From Malurus cyaneus samueli (Eukaryota; Chordata; Aves; Passeriformes; Maluridae): a stretch of 64,000 nt of DNA. Under the pieces are notes generated by a model that saw only the letters and a program-made list of their open reading frames with translations, was not told the DNA's origin and did no database searches. Positions 1-14,100 of this stretch are shown here, piece after piece (the stretch's first letter is position 1; each line of letters starts with the position of its first letter). The position numbers and the translations under genes are program-made. The stretch covers positions 46,214,840-46,278,839 of the forward strand of contig CM019218.1 of NCBI GenBank assembly GCA_009741485.1, in the 5' to 3' direction.

Positions 1-1188
1 TTGTCCTCTATAAACTTTCATATGGGATGGGGAAAACACAATAATATTTCCCCTCACCTTTACCATAACATTTTAATAAATCCCTCTTTGCTTCCCTCCT
101 CACCCTGTTACCCATTATCAGGCCACAACCCCAAAGCCAGGGCTGTGCCCAGAGAAAATTTATGTAGCTGTAGCTATGTCTGGGCCTCTTTGCAAACAGC
201 TGAGGCTGTTGAAAGGTGTTTGAGTCTCCAGACAAAGACAAAATCAAACTGTTGTTAGAATTGCATAGAAATGACAAAGAGTGGAGACATTGGTTTTGCA
301 AACTAAAAGTATCATCTACTTGCATAAAGAATGGGGAAAAAAAAAGTAAAATAAGTCAAATTGAGTGGTATAAATGATGGAAATGCAACATGACAACTTA
401 TGAGATAAAATAGATACGAAAACCTAATCTGTTCTGGCACTGAGTTCTGCTACATTGTGTAGAGAACATGAATATGCCCAGGTCTGATGAAAGAAGCCTT
501 GAGCATGGAAGGAATGTGCCTGACTTCCATCAACCAATGTACTTTAGAGTGAGAAATTTCCTAAATGTCAATACAAAATGTTAGCAACTGTCTTCTGGTT
601 TTTTTTGGGTTTGCCTAAAATATTCAAGTCTTATTCTGAAAAGAACATCTTTCTCTAACAGAAGCGTGCTTCTGTTTCTTTGCTCAAGCCCCAAAATATC
701 TCTTTTAATGCCACTGTCAGCAGTTAGCCACAGAACAGGAAGGAAATGTAAAGGATGCCAGCAGAGGTGTGTGTATCCGTTCAAAACCTGCATTATACAC
801 TCAGAACAATCCATGTTTAAAAAACAAACAAAAACAACCACAAAAACCTAAGCAAACAAGGAAATCCACACAGAGTTTACACTTTAGGATAGTTTCAGTT
901 TGAAATGAATGAGAAGCAGGGACACTGGCACAACTTTTGAGCATTATAGTAAAACTGGCATGAAAATCAACTTACTGTTGTAAAATCTTGGCTTGCAATA
1001 CTAGGGACCTATCCTGGTTCATTACCAAAATAATACAATCAAGTAGCACCCCTGATTTAGGACACTTCATAGCTTTAGACCAACTGCTGAAAGACTCCTA
1101 AGAGTCAACAGTGAGACCCTTAACAAATCCCAGATTCATGTCTGAGAAGAGCTCTCTGGAGCACATGGTGCAATTTGAAAAATCTGGT
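1..1188. other. 3' flank of NUCB2, no gene seen
   Basis: AT-rich sequence beyond the likely NUCB2 polyadenylation region. Open frames here are short and lack splice signals or any recognisable protein. I see no tRNA, repeat family or CpG cluster. Confidence 0.4.
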
Positions 1189-2056
1189 TTTATTGTAGGA
1201 GGTAGGATAATCTGCACAGAAAAGACAATGAGTCTTGTTCTGTTTTGCACAATATTTCCATCAACATAAAAAGCTTACTTAATAACATGCAAAATTTTGA
1301 GATCAACTGGCATCTGATGAAAGAAACAGGGACAAAAGTACTGTCCCAAGGGCCAGCTGAGCTTTCAACTGCTACACAGAATTAATCTCAACAAGGAGGA
1401 CGGTTCAGATCAATACACAACAAGTACAGTATTCCTTTTGAAGGCTTTCAGTGAAATTCTTAGGTTTCTGTAAACATGAAAAATACTCACTGTTCCACAT
1501 AATTCTTTGCTGTGTTTAAATTTTAGAAAGTGCAAATTTTCTGTGATTAATAAGTTTGATTTTTATTTGGTCTCAAAGAAGAAAGGGTAGTGCTGGAAAT
1601 AGGCCTTTATCTATGGTCTTTGTTTCCCTATCTTCTGCTTTTCAGCATTTCTGGAAAGAGTTTCTACATCAAACTAGACCTAACTTAACACTCAGGCCTG
1701 TTCCCTGCTTCCTCTCTGAGAACATTCTGATTCATGCCTAAACACGGTATGGCAGACATCCCCTCCCTCTTTGTAAGAGAAGAGTTCAATAGCTCAGAGA
1801 CCCCTGGCCATAAAAATCTTCAGTATAGATGGTTTCCTTAATCTCCTCCTCTATTATAGCCTCTACATGATCTCCTTGTGTTTCTTACTGATGCATTGGA
1901 GAGAAAATTCATTTAATTTATAAATCAAATCTGACTGATACTTCATCTCTAACATTCCCAATGATTTTACAGTCTGAGGAAGAAAGTGGAGAGTTCATGT
2001 TTCACCCCTTCCCCACCCCAAATAATAAAGATGCTATAAAGTTGAGGCACAAGTGG
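1189..2056 (-). other. NUCB2: Probable NUCB2 3' untranslated region
   Basis: This stretch follows the inferred NUCB2 stop codon on the minus strand. Two minus-strand AATAAA signals (plus-strand tttatt) are visible at 1562-1567 and 1189-1194, so the transcript could end shortly beyond either. The boundary is inferred. A transcript that reads through the last intron could end elsewhere. Confidence 0.4.
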
Positions 2057-2169
2057 TTAAGGGTGAACGCCATCAGTTCTGACAGCTGGTTCTTGGACGT
2101 GTCCTGGTGGCAAAGGCTGGTCACCTGCTGCTGGGTGTTTTGGTGCATCTCCAACTTTGTGCTCACCAG
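2057..2169 (-). CDS. NUCB2: NUCB2 terminal exon encoding an extra proline-rich tail
   Basis: Exon 11 ends after one base of a codon at a GTATGTG donor (last exon base 3913). On the minus strand, a polypyrimidine-ended acceptor (tgttttgcag) precedes position 2169. The frame set by the incoming phase stays open for 36 codons, then reaches TAA at 2057-2059. The predicted tail begins [17 protein letters not shown] and ends TDGVHP. It has no cysteines, and is rich in proline, histidine and glycine. If exon 11 is not spliced, translation reads six more residues (RMCLSV) to a stop at 3893-3895. That gives 424 residues, close to the human length. Both forms may exist. Support is splice consensus plus phase, not homology. 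Confidence 0.6.
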
Positions 2170-5100
2170 CTGCAAAACAAGAAGAGAACCATTTGTAACT
2201 TCTCAATACACTGCCCCAATGTGAAAATTCTCTCAGTGGGAGTTTCTAGCATAGGGACACCCAAACAAAACCTTCTATTTTCTGGTTTATAGGCAGAATC
2301 AGGATTTTTTGTATGCCTAACAATGAAATTGGATTGAGATTACCCAATGAGTCAGTGTTATCTCCTAGACTACAAGTTGTTTCTGTTGTCTATGAAATAT
2401 TCTCAAATAACATAGTGTTCTTTCTGAAATATATCATGTTTTTATGAGACCTTTAATCTCAGTATGGAAAGGCTGAAGAAGAAATAATTAACAACTTGCT
2501 TGCATGTTACTCTTCCCTGCATCAGTACTTACAACGTTCTCCCTTTGCCTACATTTGAATAATACTAATTTTCATAGTTTGATGAAGATTTCCGAATGTG
2601 CAGTTGCATTTATACGTTTTTTTTCCATAAATTACTCTTAGTAGCTCCAGTGGTCTATAGATTTTAAATAGTGTCTACTTGGGTATTATTGATTCAGTGA
2701 ATGAGTAGTGACCAGTTCTGGCTAATATAATGAATTCTCATGGCACCTGATTAATGACATTGCAGAAAGATTTTTCATAAATACATGTGTTAAGAATAGC
2801 ATCTGTTACAATATTGGCAGAAGATGTAATATCCTCAAAAGATGCATCATTCTGCAATTACACACCATAGTTATACTGATGTTAGGGGAATTTAGGCTCT
2901 TGGAATGAAGGATCATAAAATGAAATTACTCATAGGCAGTTTCAAAGCAGATATAATACAGAATTAAATTGATTCTGAAATTTTATCATTTCCCTTCACA
3001 AAACAGAGTAGGCAGAATTTCAGGGTGCCCAAGAAAGTAAGCTGCAATCACTGAACACAGCACGTGAGGTTTGAAACCCCACTGTTGGCCCTGCAGGAGC
3101 AGTTGGGAGCTCCCAGTATTTAAAAGGCTGCCCAGATAGGTCTGAAGCCTGTATTTGAGATCAATGTCAAGATGTTCCAGAGCTTCTCTAATGGTGTCAG
3201 CACATGAACAGGGAAGCCAATAAAACCAGCTTAATTTCAACCTTTTTAGAGAGGAAGGAAAAGCTAATTTAGGATGCATGGGGCAGCAGAGCCCCTTTAA
3301 ATCACAAAGGGAACCTGGGCAATCTGCTCTGGATAAGAAGTGCTAATATATACCTGTTTTGTTGCCACTAATCAAATGCAGAGATCTATTATGCCACTTC
3401 TTCCCTCTGAGGGTATTGAAGCAATTGGTCATTCATACTGTCCATGCCTAACTTGTCTTGTCCTATTGCATCCACCTGCTGGAAAATTCGCCACTGAGGA
3501 TTTAAATGCTTGGATTTGTTCTGCAGCCTGAGAATGCAGCCATAGTTCATGGGACAGACCTGGTCTTTTCTAGGTTCCTGGTCTTCTCTGGATGCTCAGA
3601 AATCCTGGATACCCTACATCTCAATATTTTAGTCTAACAGGTACAACACAATCCTTCTCTGCCCATTTGATGCCTTGTGTTAGGACTCTGGTTTCTTACT
3701 AAGGACTTCAAAGGAGTGGGATTTCAGGAATACTTAGAAGATTTACTAAGTAAATCTTAAATCCCTCTTAAAAAGACAGGTTAGTGAACCTCTCTCCAGA
3801 GGTCATTAAAGCTGCATTAAGTTAATAATTTTAACAGAAAATATGGAGGCAATGACTTTTACATTGCAGATCTTATTTTAAAGATTGTGTATCTATACAG
3901 AAAGACACATACGGGGTTGGATTTTCAGTTCTCCACCTGGTCCTGCAGGAGGATTTCCTTGTTGTAGTTTCTTTTGTTCCATCTGTTTTACAACCTGGTA
4001 AAAAATAAAATAGAACAGTATAAAACTTGAATTTGGCAGCTTTCTCAGACATGACATAAAAGAATACTCCTAAACCAAATTTTGCAGTTATGTAAAGTCT
4101 TCCTTAGTGGGTATACTTGCTTTAATTCTGAACACCAGACTGTGTTTTGCTGTGGTACCATTAGTTTAGAATTCAGCTGGGACTCATATGAGAAATCAAG
4201 GCAAATCTTCAGAGCTGGGAATTGTAAAGAGCCATTGCACATGTAAGGACAGAGTAAAGGGGGAAAAAACAAATCTATTCTGTCCTTATACATGTACCTG
4301 CTGAAGCTCTTGTTTCTGAGCCTGAAGCTGGTCGTGCTGCCTCTGTAGCTCCTCCTTCTGTTTCTGAAGTTCTTCTGCCTTCTTTCTAAGTTCATCTTCC
4401 TGCTGGGAAATGTGATTTTCAAATTCCTTCAGCTCATCCTCAGTGAACAGCTGCTGTTGATCCAGTGTCTGTAAGAAAATAAAAGTGTGAATACTGAGCC
4501 AGGAAAGCATGTGTATTTCTTATTATTGAAATTCTTGCACAGTTCACTAAAAATCCCTCAGAACAAAATACCCAGACGTGACACTGTGTGCACTCAATGA
4601 AAACAGTCATTTCTCAGCTCTTTTCTCAACAAAACTCTAATATAGCTTTAGACATAGGAAAAAAAATAACCTCTTTCTTCCAGCCAAGCTCTTAACTTCC
4701 CTTTGAAGTGATTCATAAACAAAATGTCCATTTCCATTTGAAAAGCACGTGTGAAAAGCTCCTCCCGAATCCCCGGGGTGGCGCCAGACCTTTTCCGTTG
4801 GTGTGAGGCCGGAGGAGCTCACATCTGCATTACATTAGACTGCCACAGCTCAATGTTACGTTTAGCTGAGGGGCTTAATGACACACATACCAAAGCAGAG
4901 CTGAAAAAAACCCAAAGGTCACAGACATGCCGTTTGTTTTCCTGGTCCAAGTGCTAGTAATGGTACTGTATGTTGTACTTGGAATACATTTTCATTACCT
5001 CCCAGCTATCTGGCTCCAAAAATTCCTTTTTCTCTGTAGCTCGCAGGAACTCATCCAAAGTCACTAACCGGTCTTTGTTGATGTCAACCTATTTGAAGCA

Positions 5101-8100
5101 AAAAATTAAGAACAGGTTTTGGTAGAGTTAATGTTTAACTTCAATCAAATATCTTCAAATATAACCATTTAAAATTTTTAAAATGTCCTGTTTTCAAGGG
5201 TGTGCCCCAAACAATTTCTGAACACTTCTCTCACAAGCTTATGTAGTTTTAACAAAAATAGAACTAAAAAAGAAAATCCTGACATTTCACTTCAAAATTT
5301 ATTGGCTTTATTGGAAAAACTTGTGTTCACAGTCCCAAAACTAATAGTGGAATGTATGATTTTTTTTTTTGAAAAAAATGTTTTGTAGCTTTCTGGTAAC
5401 TACTCTGAGTCACAGTTACAAAATTATCTCCACTGTTGGAGGAGGAGGTTTTAAGAAACAAAAATCTTACCCAACTGAATTGTGTCAGAATTTTTCAAGG
5501 GGAAGGGAGGAAACGCTTCCCTTTATGACTAATAGATGACCAGCCTTGCTCTGTTCCTCAGGTTTAAGGAATACAGTTGAATACAGATATCTTATGAGTA
5601 GAAAACACAGTGGTTCAAAACATCTCCTTTCCATTCCTGTGTCTCCTGAGCTGAAAAACTGTCAGACCCAGTGAAGGTATTCACTGTCACAGGTGACACC
5701 TTGAGCTCTGAGTCCCCTTTTAAAGGGACAGAGATGAGCTATATTGCTCTACTCTCTCTTCTCACACCTAAATCTTACCCATTTGCCAAGTGTCAAAGCA
5801 CATTTAGAGTCTTTCTTGGCTGACACACAAGGAAATTTCTGTTGAATCTCAGTAACTGCAAACAACAGAGGCTATAGCACAATTCCTTCTCTGGAATCTC
5901 TAAGATAAAAACTAGTCAGCAGGCATTGCATCAGAATACAGGGAGAGGACTGGAGAACTGTAACTTCATATGAATCCCAGCACAAGCAGCATTCATTGTG
6001 ACAGACCATCCCTTTCTACTGCACTTGGACAACACTTCATGCTAGGAGAACTGTATTTTTTGAACATAGAAGGCAATTAGCTATAATGAACATCAGCCCC
6101 ACCTCATTCATTACATGTTCTCTCATTCGCAGCCTTTCTTCTTCCATTTCAACCATGTCATCCTCTTCATTCTTGGGATCATAAACTTTTTCTAACTGAA
6201 ATTTAAAATTAGTACGTGTTAGTTTGAAGAAAAGGCTACTCATTCAAATGGCAGAGGGTATGTGGAAAAGTAGTGTGAGATGTTACTGTGTGTGTGCAAT
6301 TTTCCTCTTTCAGCTCAGTATTTAAGCAACAAGTGAGCCTTTCTTTCCTAAGAATGAAGTTTTCAGTTAATTCATGTGGTCTGTTACAATTCAGTGCTGT
6401 GGATGTTACAGTAAAGTTGACCTCAGTGTGCACAGTCTGATCTTATATTTGATTCAAAGCAGGCAGAGGTTCCAGAGGTTTCTGGAATGGGAGAGTGTGG
6501 CTTTTTCACCAGGGCATGCAGCTGACCCTGTAAGCATTCAGGATATCACAAGACGAATTCAGTGCCAAATTTAATGGTTCACTTCTCTTCTTGCACAATG
6601 CCTTTCTAGAGAGTTCATGGTTATTTGCTTCTTTTTGGCTTTCTCAGGCATTGAGCTTGCTTAGCCACAGGTAATTTTAAGGCTCCAGGCTATTAGTTTT
6701 TAAGCTACAAAACTGTAAAACTGTATCTTCACTGTGGTGAAGGGGATTATGGCAAATTATTGTACACAGTCGCATTTTCAGAGACAACCAAGGCTTAAAG
6801 AAACCAAGAGCCTGACTACTTTATCAGATGCACATCAGCTTCAAACTAACCAGATACAAAATACATAAAATTTGTGTAGCCACTTCCACAGTGCTGTCCC
6901 TGAGCCAAGTTACACAAGTGTCACCCTCTTCCTTATAGCACTTGTTGATAAACAGTGAGCACAGGTGCCCAGCTTCAGAGCCCCAAAACCTCTACCAGAC
7001 TGCATCTAGGCAGAGCAGGAGAGCAGATGCCTACATTGCAATTCATCCAGGCAATACCTCTCCTGCAAATTAGTTATAAAATCTCCCGAACAATGCAAGA
7101 GCACTAGATCTCTGATGTCTGACTCCTACACTTTAATTTTATTTTGCCAGTCGGTAAGTTTTACACTTCAGTAGAAATATTAAGGCTGCATGAAAGTCAG
7201 CTTGAGTACTCTATTTTGTAGTTCAAAGCCCCCAAATACACTTGTGAAAAACACAGATATCCCATTTACTGAAAGAAGTTTAGCTTCTGATTTTTTTTTA
7301 CCTCTTTAGTAAATAGAGCTTCTAATTCTTGCTCATCCAGGAAACCATCATTATTGACATCTACAAAAAAGTTTTAAAAATAGAAGTTGAGTACATATAG
7401 AAAGTCATGCATGTAATAAACCTACAAGAGGTAAGTAAGGATCAGTGTACACATCTCAGCTAACAAGAAGTTGGTTACATAGGTTGTTTCTTCTGTTTAG
7501 GTTTTTATCAGACATTAGCTGTAGTGTGTTGCCACTTTTGTTTGGCTGGACAAGTCTGGAGCAATTTCTCTACTTCTTAGATTAGGAAACTGAAATAGGT
7601 CACCACAGGATTGCATTGAGTGTAACTGCCAAAAATATTGCTGAGAACAAGTTGTCCCCATTTAACCACTAAATTTGTAATTAGACTCAGGAGCAACAAA
7701 ATTCTGCAGAAAAACTTTAACTAACAATATGAATTAAAAAAAAAAAGTGCATGAACATCTATATAAATATGCAGCACTTGAGATAAGTGTAAAAAATTAC
7801 TTTTCATGACAAATGCAGAGAGAATACTTGATAATTAATGATCCAGCTTTTATTCTACATTGTACTCTGAATATTGTTACACTACCTCTGAATGGAAAGA
7901 GAATGTCTACTTCAAATTATTAGTCAATGTTTTTGTGTAATTGCATCAAAATTTTTACATACTAAGCTCCAAGTCAACAGGTGATTTCAACTGTTTCTGT
8001 TTTGGTAGATTTCGCACAAAGAAGCTACCTAAAAATTTCAGAATGCTATCTTTCAAAATCTCTTTCTAGAAAAGAAGAGGTAAGATTTGATAACTAGAAC

Positions 8101-11100
8101 TAGACAATCTTTAAGGTCTTTTCAGACCCAAACCATTCTATGATTCTGTAATACATACTTATATATTCTATATATAGAGATAAAAGTTTACACTCAAGCT
8201 AGAACACTTTTCTTCATCTAAATCATCATCTTTGAGATTAGTCAAATTCTGGGTACTTTTCAACCCTTTGTAGCTTAGTGCCAGGCAGGATCTACTTAGG
8301 AGTACTTTATGATGAAGTATGTAACAATATCAGAATATAAGGTTACATGGTGACAATTACATTTAAAACAAAATGTTAATTGAGATCCATCCGTATCTCT
8401 GCTACTGTTTCTACTTATTGTTTCTAGCTGCCCATTCCTCAGAAATCTAGAGGCAGGATTACAGGGTTTTTGTTTTATCAAGGCAATCTTGCAACTTCTG
8501 AAGAGGCTTGGCCCTTCTATGACAATTCCAAAGATTAGGGGTGTCTGGTACTTATCTGCAGAGATGATGAGAAAGCAGTTTTTGCCCCTACACACACCTC
8601 TGCAGGTTTATTCCCAGTACATACTGTGTAAGCAAAGATATGGACAGCCCTCTAAGTACCCATACTTCCTAACGAATCACTACTGGTTTTTGCCTGTATG
8701 ACTTCAGGAGTAGTTAAACAAAATTCTAAATGTTTTTAGATTTAAAACTCCATTTAAAACATTGCATAAAATTTACAAACAGTAACAAATATTTTCTCCT
8801 CTGTATTATTTTCATATTCACCCAAGTTGCTTGAGGTGTAAGACTTCATCCTAACATATGACAAACTTGTCCTCAGCAGAATGTAACAGAAAGTCACTTC
8901 ACTTGTCCATTAGCTTAAAACTAAACCTCTTACCGTGCAATTTGAAAAATGTTTTGGGGTCAAATTCATTAGGATCTAGTCCATCTGCTTCTTCCCACAC
9001 CTCTTTCAGTTGATCTTTGCTTCCCTGTAGATTGGTTACAAAAAATAACTATTCAAAAGACAATTTGGTGTAGTTTTCTTGCATTACCTTTGCATTTGGT
9101 TTCTCTGAAAGGCTTTCTCTGATGATTAATCATGTGGTAAATGAAATCAATGGAATTTTCTTTCATTCCCTTTTGGTCAGGTCTAATACTTTTATTAAAC
9201 ACAAAGGTCCAGGGAAAGAGGGAGTGTCAAGGAAATGCATATTCTGTGGAAGGAACACCTGTAATAATCAGTCATGGCCACACTGATTATTGTTTCATCC
9301 AGAAACAATAGCTGAAGGAGGCTGAATTATTTTGCCTTTCCTAGAGCAAGTTATACTGTGATGCAGTTCCTTGCAGGCCAGGCATACCATGAAGGCATAC
9401 CTACAGTTCTGAAAACTGGTCTGGCTCCTTCCTCATGAGTTTCAGTGTCTTTGTTAAGTAAGAATTCTGGCAGCGATTAACACACTTGTACAGAAAGAAT
9501 GGGGGTTTATACAGCAGGGTTTGTATCAGAACTGTGCCCACTCTCTGCTCCCATGTCAGAGGGAGACATGAGAGAGAGCGGAGGCAAATGATGAGAACAA
9601 ACAAAATACACCCTTCTGTGTACTAGTTTTTCTCTCTGGAAAGGAAAGCTCACATTCAGGCACATAAGAACAGCCTGTGGCCTTACAGGATGGTGAACTT
9701 TAGGGTGATCTCCATGTTTTTTCTTCATCTCCTCAAATTTGGATTCTTCTCGCTTCCTCTTTTCTTCATCCAGTGTTTTTAAATACTCTCTCCTCTCGTG
9801 TTCTTTCATCATCTCATATTTCTTAAACTCCTCATGGCGAGTCTTATCATAGTTTTCCAGGTCACTTGTAGCCTAAAAATACAGATATATGCAGACATAT
9901 GATTATGTAACATAGTCTGACATAAAAAACACTGTATTGTTCAGATCCATGGGCTGACTGGCTGGGGGGTTCCTTTCACATGACAGTGATGCAGAAACAT
10001 CTCTCCTCCCTTTGTCATTTTCACAGAAATTAATTTGTAAGGATTCATCTGCTGGACAATTTTCGCAATTACTCGGTGCTGTAAGAAGGCATCAAGGTGT
10101 CCTTTCTCATCATTGAGTAATAAATGAACTCAAGTTAATCAAGTCCTATACTAATAGTACCATTAAATCCTTGATCATTTCAGAATAAGAACATTTGTAG
10201 CTTGTCGTACAGTTTAAAGACAAAAGTGCCTTCATTAATGATGGGAGTTTGCAGCAGCTTAATACAGATTAAATAAAAAAACCCTTAACAGTTAAACGGA
10301 GGGAAAGGATGTGAGAGGAGAATTTCTGACAAGTTCTTGTATAGCTTTTAAAGGTGTGTCATTTTCATACAGGCCAAGATACTAAAGGATATTTTGGTAG
10401 GGCTTTTCAAAGTAACACATTTACACCTGATACTGTCTCTCCATTTATTCACATTTTAGTTTTTGGATTCACTGTACCTTTTAAAAAACAATTCCAAATC
10501 AAAGACCTCCTAAAGTACCCATTACACCCTGTCAGTGTCTTGGTGAGAAATGAGAAGACAAAACAATGAAATATATAAGACAATAAAAAACTGCCCTGTT
10601 GAGGATATGCTTCTCCAAGCCAACCAGAACTTTCCCAAAAGTGATGTTCAGAAATGTCAAGAGAAAATCATAATACCTTTATAAAAAAAATTTACAGAAA
10701 ATGAAGATAAAATCTTCCAACAGTAAAAAAATTACACAGAAATTATCTTTCAATTTGTTTTGAAAGTATAAAAACTGTCAAATTCTCATGTCAGACATGC
10801 AATGCTCTCTAAAGTGTAGCTGAGATGAAAGTCATTTTTCCCCTTGGGAAGTGTATTTTTCTCTAGCAGCTGAAAAAAGCCACACCATGCTTAGCTTAAC
10901 TGCATCCCCTGAATAAACAGGCACTGAATAAACCCCCACACCTGTGACAGATACGAAATCTGATTGAAGGGATACTGAATGCCATGCCCAGTATAAGCAG
11001 TTTCTAATATTGCTATCCTAAATTCTACTCTGCTGTGCTTTTCCACCTTGATGCATATATAATAGATCCCAAAATTCATATGGATAGGTTAGGGATGTTT

Positions 11101-14100
11101 TTTTATATACTTCTGTGACACTCCTGAATCATGTAGAAACAGAAATCAGAAAACACACTAGGGAAAATTGTACCCCTATCTCACCTGTATTAAGTTTAAA
11201 AGGTCTCAGAAAGGTCTATTTTATTCCCAAAGCTGCTTGTACTGGCATATGAATGCAAGTCTTGTTAAGGTGGCATCCTAAAATGTATGGACTCTTTTGC
11301 ATAATGCACACTGGCAACAGTTTTCAACTGAGCATGGAGATAACTGAAACTGAAAATTTTCTCTGAAAATGAAAATTGCATGTCATCTATGAAATCTGGT
11401 ATATAGTAAAGGACTTCCCTTTACCAGTGAGAAAAAAGCATAATTAAAACACCAACCCCCCCCCTAGTAATTCATATCTGGCACTCACTGCTTTGATCAG
11501 CATATCCAAGTCTTTTGGTTCAAAGGTGTCAGGATTCTGATGGTTCAGGTGCTCAAATTGCTTAAGAAGAGCCTGATGATCTATACCAGTGTCTGGAAAA
11601 TCAAGGTAAGCATGTAAAACATGAAAATCAGTTTGAAATCCAGCAAAACCAAAAAGCTGAAGTCCTTCACATGGGAGCTTGTGCCTGAGGCTACTGAGGA
11701 CTGGATAATTTTTCACTGCTGGAGAAAACTATAGCAACATTTCTAATGTTGCTTTTTCTGAAGGAGGTTGGCAAACTTGATGGCAATTTGCACAACTTCC
11801 CTTCTGATGGGTCAGTGACGCATCACACACAATCATTTCACATGCACAAATTACAGCTTCTGTTTTAGTGAGGAAAAGTATGATCAATTTGAGCTTCACA
11901 AAGTAAAAGAAAATTTCATTCTCTTTTATATAAATGAGATAGCTTTGACAGAGCACAATTTCAACTAACAACTTGCAGATTTTTTTCCTGCAGTGGGAGA
12001 AGTCCAAATCTTCCATTGCCCTGGATATTTTGCAAATGCCATATATCTGGCCAAACATTGATATACACTATGGTGTAAAATTGTGTCAAATTACCAGATA
12101 TTCAAATAACCAGATATTCAAACTTCCAATTTGTGGAAAAAAAAGAGAAGTGCAAGACAGTGGAGAGTCAGGTCTTGCATCTAAAAGCCACAAACATTTT
12201 CTGTTCCTTGTGACAGGTGTGATACACAACCATATTAACACTAACAACTAAATACATTCCTACCACAGGCTTTTCTAGCTCTTACTATGGTTTCTGAACA
12301 CTAATGCTGTATAACAACATTCTTTTAAGAAGTATATATTTTGATATGTTAAGTAAAACAATTGTGACAAGCTTTAACTAGATGGCTTACAAATAATATT
12401 TTAGTTGTTTAAAAAAATTCGGAAAACACGATTTTGAACATACAGCTCTTTCACAAACTATCAATGCTGTGTTTGTATTATCACAAAACAGCAAACACTG
12501 GCCAGGGCAGATTTCAACCATCATTCCTCCCTGGTGAGATCATAATTTCTGTTTAAATATATGTGCTTTTGTCTGTGTTTGAAACATTTTTAGAAGTGTA
12601 ATAATAGACTTAAGAAAAGCCAGCAAACAATAAAAAAAAAAGCCCCAAACCCATTTTTGTCCATTCTTATATTTAGGGGAAAGATTGTTTGACACTATTT
12701 TCTTGCCACATTACTGTGTGATCTGGGACCCAACTCTTAACGTTCTTCTGACCTGTACTGATCAGTCTCATAGGATCTGGGTGAAAATGTTTAAAAACAC
12801 ATCTGGATGAGGACTGAATATATGCAGAACATAATCTCAAATCTGCTTGTTTGGGGTTTTTTAAACCTAATCCAGCTGGGAGGAAAGAAAAGAGGAGGGG
12901 TTTGTGTGCCCTTTTTTTCTTTTTATAGATCAGATAGAAAACCAAGATACTAAGTGGTGTTATAGTGAAAAGATTACAAGAGCAAATAAAAGTAAGTCAA
13001 ACCACTCTGCCTGCTGCTGCTGCTATGGTATGCTCCCTGTGCAGTATCACAGTACTTCTCATCTGAATGTTCTGAACTGCAATAAGCTGTTTCCAATTGT
13101 AAGATCTCAGGCTTACATGCTAAGATCTGAGCTGTTGGGGGGAATTATTTTTCTAAAGCACACACTGTTAGTTACTATTGATCTACAAAAGTAGAAAGGG
13201 CTAGAAGTAATCACTCTGTTAAACTTCAAAATACATAAAACAACAATTTATACACCTAGGCATCATTAGCTGCTGTCACCTAGCTGTGAATATCACCAAG
13301 ATGTCAATGGACTGCTTGTGTGCAACAGGAGCAACATCCCCATAAACACTTATTTTCACGTGCACACTTCTTCAGTCTATTTGCCACATCTAAATTCAGC
13401 TTAGTCTGCAAGACAGATCCTCATTCTTCCAGTATTTTAATTGGATACATTATGTACTCAATTCCAGGGGATCCCCCTTGAAAACTTGCAAACAACTTTA
13501 CAAGAATAAAATACTGACCAAAAAAATTCATTTCTACCCCCTAAGGATATGAAATACTGTGTTGTGTCATTTTCTCAAACAGTCCTACTATGTTACTAGT
13601 TCTCTGTAAGTAATCTATGAATTGATGCATTACAAAAATAAGCGGTAGAAAAATGATTAGAAGTATCTGAAAAATCCACTGAAACAGGTTCAGTTATTTA
13701 TAAAGCAGAGATGGCTTTTCTTCTCTCCCCAGTTTCCTATAAAGACAGGTCTTTAATGGCTCCAGGCCAGCTGAGAAAGGACACTCACTCTCAGCTTAGT
13801 CATTATTGGTGACAACAAACAATGCACCATCGGTGAACTTTGACATTTCTCTAACACAACTCCATCTGCTAACTCACCTAGATAAATTCTGTATTCTTAC
13901 CTTGAACAGAATCCATTTTAGCTTTAATTAACATTCTTAATCTTGCTACCTCTTGTCTTTTTAGTTCATCCAGCCGTGTTCTCACATGATGGCTTACTAA
14001 GTCAAGCTCTCTGCTTAACTTTCCACTCTGTCAAAAAATAAAACAGTTATGTACAAACACTGGAAGAAAGTAGCCTTTAGGATTCCTATTACACATAAAC

